From NCBI GenBank assembly GCA_937877595.1, contig CALFIY010000090.1, forward strand, positions 1-15,678: a DNA stretch of 15,678 nucleotides. Direction: 5' to 3'. The notes beneath the pieces are model-generated. The model was not told the origin of the DNA and searched no databases. It saw only the letters and a program-made list of their open reading frames with translations. Positions 14,749 to 15,678 of the stretch are shown here, one piece after another. How positions within the stretch are numbered: the stretch's first letter is position 1; each line of letters starts with the position of its first letter. Both the position numbers and the translations under genes were made by a program. The stretch comes from an uncultured Prevotella sp. (GTDB taxonomy: Bacteria; Bacteroidota; Bacteroidia; Bacteroidales; Bacteroidaceae).

Positions 14749-15462
14749 ATGATGAACTCACCAGAAACATTCTTCCTGCCGGAAACCGACTCCACCAACG
14801 ACTGGCTCAGGCAGCACGCCGGTGCCGAGGACTGCGTGGTGTGGACCGACTTCCAGACTGCAGGGCGCGGACAGGGCACCAACACATGGGAGAGCGAGCG
14901 CGGCAAGAACCTGCTCTTCTCCATACTTCACCACCCGTGTGATGTCGCTGCTTCGAGGCAGTTTGTCATATCGATGGCCATCTCGCTGGCTCTCTGTGAT
15001 ACGCTGAGCCAGCACATCGGCGGTGTCAGCATAAAGTGGCCCAACGACATCTACTGGAACAATGCCAAGATAGCAGGCATACTGATTGAAAACAGGCTGC
15101 ACGGCAGCAAGATAAGGGAGAGCGTGATAGGTGTAGGACTGAATGTCAATCAGGAGGAGTTCCGTGGCGATGCCCCAAATCCCGTGTCGCTCATCCAGAT
15201 ACATGGCATGCCGACCGACAGGGCTTCGCTGCTGGAAGACATACTTCGCAATTTCTATCAGCGGATGGAACAGCCGTCGGCGCTACATGCTGCATACATG
15301 CAACTGCTCTATCGTCGCCGTGGATACCATCCCTACTGCGATGCCGACGGCGCTTTCATGGCTGAAATAGAGAATGTGGAAAAGAGCGGCCACCTTCTGT
15401 TGCGCGACGACAACGGACGGCAGCGTCGCTATGCCTTCAAGCAGGTGCAGTTTGTGATATAG
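14749..15462 (+). CDS. birA: Biotin--[acetyl-CoA-carboxylase] ligase, monofunctional (237 aa)
   Basis: BirA activates biotin as biotinyl-AMP and attaches it to a lysine of carboxyl carrier proteins. Motifs: TDSTNDWL (13-20), the biotin-binding loop AGRGQGTNTW (38-47), KWPNDIYW (96-103) with AKIAGILIEN just after, and GVGLNVN (~129-135). A short C-terminal domain ends in FKQVQFVI. There is no N-terminal winged-helix domain, so it is the non-repressor type. Two ATG codons stand side by side (14749 and 14752); either could start. It begins 10 bases after the AUR1-like gene and is probably co-transcribed without a functional link. Confidence 0.93.
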   Translation: MMNSPETFFLPETDSTNDWLRQHAGAEDCVVWTDFQTAGRGQGTNTWESERGKNLLFSILHHPCDVAASRQFVISMAISLALCDTLSQHIGGVSIKWPNDIYWNNAKIAGILIENRLHGSKIRESVIGVGLNVNQEEFRGDAPNPVSLIQIHGMPTDRASLLEDILRNFYQRMEQPSALHAAYMQLLYRRRGYHPYCDADGAFMAEIENVEKSGHLLLRDDNGRQRRYAFKQVQFVI

Positions 15463-15563
15463 CGATTGCAGCGGCATGCTCTACAGCATGCAAAGAACAT
15501 AGAGCAAGCAACAAAGCCGAGCAGAAGTCCAATGGTCGGGTTGTCGTCAGGTGCTTTTATCAT
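15429..15563 (-). pseudogene. Short remnant resembling the YhcG/DUF1016 nuclease C-terminal region
   Basis: On the minus strand a 44-codon frame from the ATG at 15563 encodes PDDNPTIGLLL at 15551-15519. This matches, from memory, the conserved segment just after the nuclease core of YhcG (DUF1016, PD-(D/E)XK) proteins. The sequence then departs from the family into a hydrophobic Cys-rich tail and runs 34 bases into the antisense of birA. The frame just upstream (MDKKNKEAVIP, 15603-15547) ends at a stop four residues past LYD. A decayed fragment is the simplest reading. A genuine single-span small membrane protein cannot be excluded, since IGLLLGFVACSMFFACC could form a membrane helix. Confidence 0.35.
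15474..15491. other. Perfect stem-loop downstream of birA
   Basis: GCATGCT (15474-15480) and AGCATGC (15485-15491) form a 7-bp stem with loop CTAC, 11 bases after the birA stop. No T run follows on either strand, so it may be a processed 3' end or part of a weak terminator between convergent genes. Confidence 0.45.
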
Positions 15564-15626
15564 ATAATACAGGAATCACTGCTTCCTTATTCTTTTTATC
15601 CATATCTCGTTTCGTTTACGAAATTG

Positions 15627-15678
15627 CTATTTTTTCAGGAAACCGTATTCATAGACTTTGGGCTCGATTTTCCTGGCC
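15627..15678 (-). CDS. C-terminal end of an unidentified minus-strand gene, cut by the window edge
   Basis: Reading the minus strand from the window edge, one frame stays open for 16 codons and ends in TAG at 15629-15627, giving ARKIEPKVYEYGFLKK. The composition is protein-like, but 16 residues are too few to identify a family. A small palindrome (TTTCG at 15610-15614, CGAAA at 15619-15623) lies just past the stop. This gene would converge on birA. Confidence 0.35.
   Translation of the reverse strand, partial: ARKIEPKVYEYGFLKK

Noticed and set aside
3841..15678. Template repeat or reverse transcriptase for the suspected DGR within the window
   Set aside because: I found no second copy of the 3' end of the variable region by reading both strands and no reverse-transcriptase ORF. 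If a DGR exists, its other parts are elsewhere in the genome.

Overview
The window looks like chromosome of a Bacteroidales bacterium, most likely Prevotella-like. The evidence is a type IX secretion protein of the PorE kind, two fimbrillin-type surface lipoproteins, a DUF5686 outer-membrane protein, TAnnTTTG-type -7 promoter boxes and no clear Shine-Dalgarno sequences. The genus is an inference.

Layout. (1) 1-153: the 3' part of an rRNA operon (5S rRNA and its terminator). (2) 154-3966: a surface-lipoprotein operon. It has a T-rich upstream stretch, a strongly base-paired leader (262-403), a 41-residue small-protein gene (474-599), a lipoprotein with bacterial Ig-like repeats (618-2144), and a second lipoprotein (2179-3840) joining a fimbrillin-like front to a C-type-lectin/formylglycine-generating-enzyme-like (FGE-like) end. 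The last ~105 coding bases of the second gene are poor in A and look like the variable region of a diversity-generating retroelement (DGR) target. No reverse transcriptase or template repeat is in the window. (3) 4116-6620: a lone secreted GH115 alpha-glucuronidase. (4) 6683-8785: porE, a multidomain lipoprotein of the type IX secretion system. (5) 8815-12027, minus strand: a DUF5686/CarboxypepD_reg-like outer-membrane protein followed by a NarL/FixJ-type response regulator, convergent with porE. (6) 12173-15462, plus strand: a tight cluster of a PgpA-family phosphatase, a GtrA-family membrane protein, a CDP-alcohol phosphatidyltransferase, an AUR1-like PAP2 enzyme and birA. (7) 15463-15678: a hairpin, a short remnant resembling the C-terminal part of YhcG/DUF1016 nucleases, and the C-terminal end of an unidentified minus-strand gene.

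How the genes work together. The four membrane genes in region 6 match, in type and order, the Bacteroides inositol-lipid cluster. In that scheme CDP-diacylglycerol plus inositol phosphate gives phosphatidylinositol phosphate, a phosphatase makes phosphatidylinositol, and an AUR1-like enzyme moves phosphoinositol onto ceramide. The inositol-phosphate synthase expected next to them is absent here. The two fimbrillin-type lipoproteins are probably displayed on the cell surface; the small protein and leader may belong to their control or assembly, which is unproven.

Most worth following up: the leader plus small-protein gene, and the putative DGR variable region at 3733-3837.
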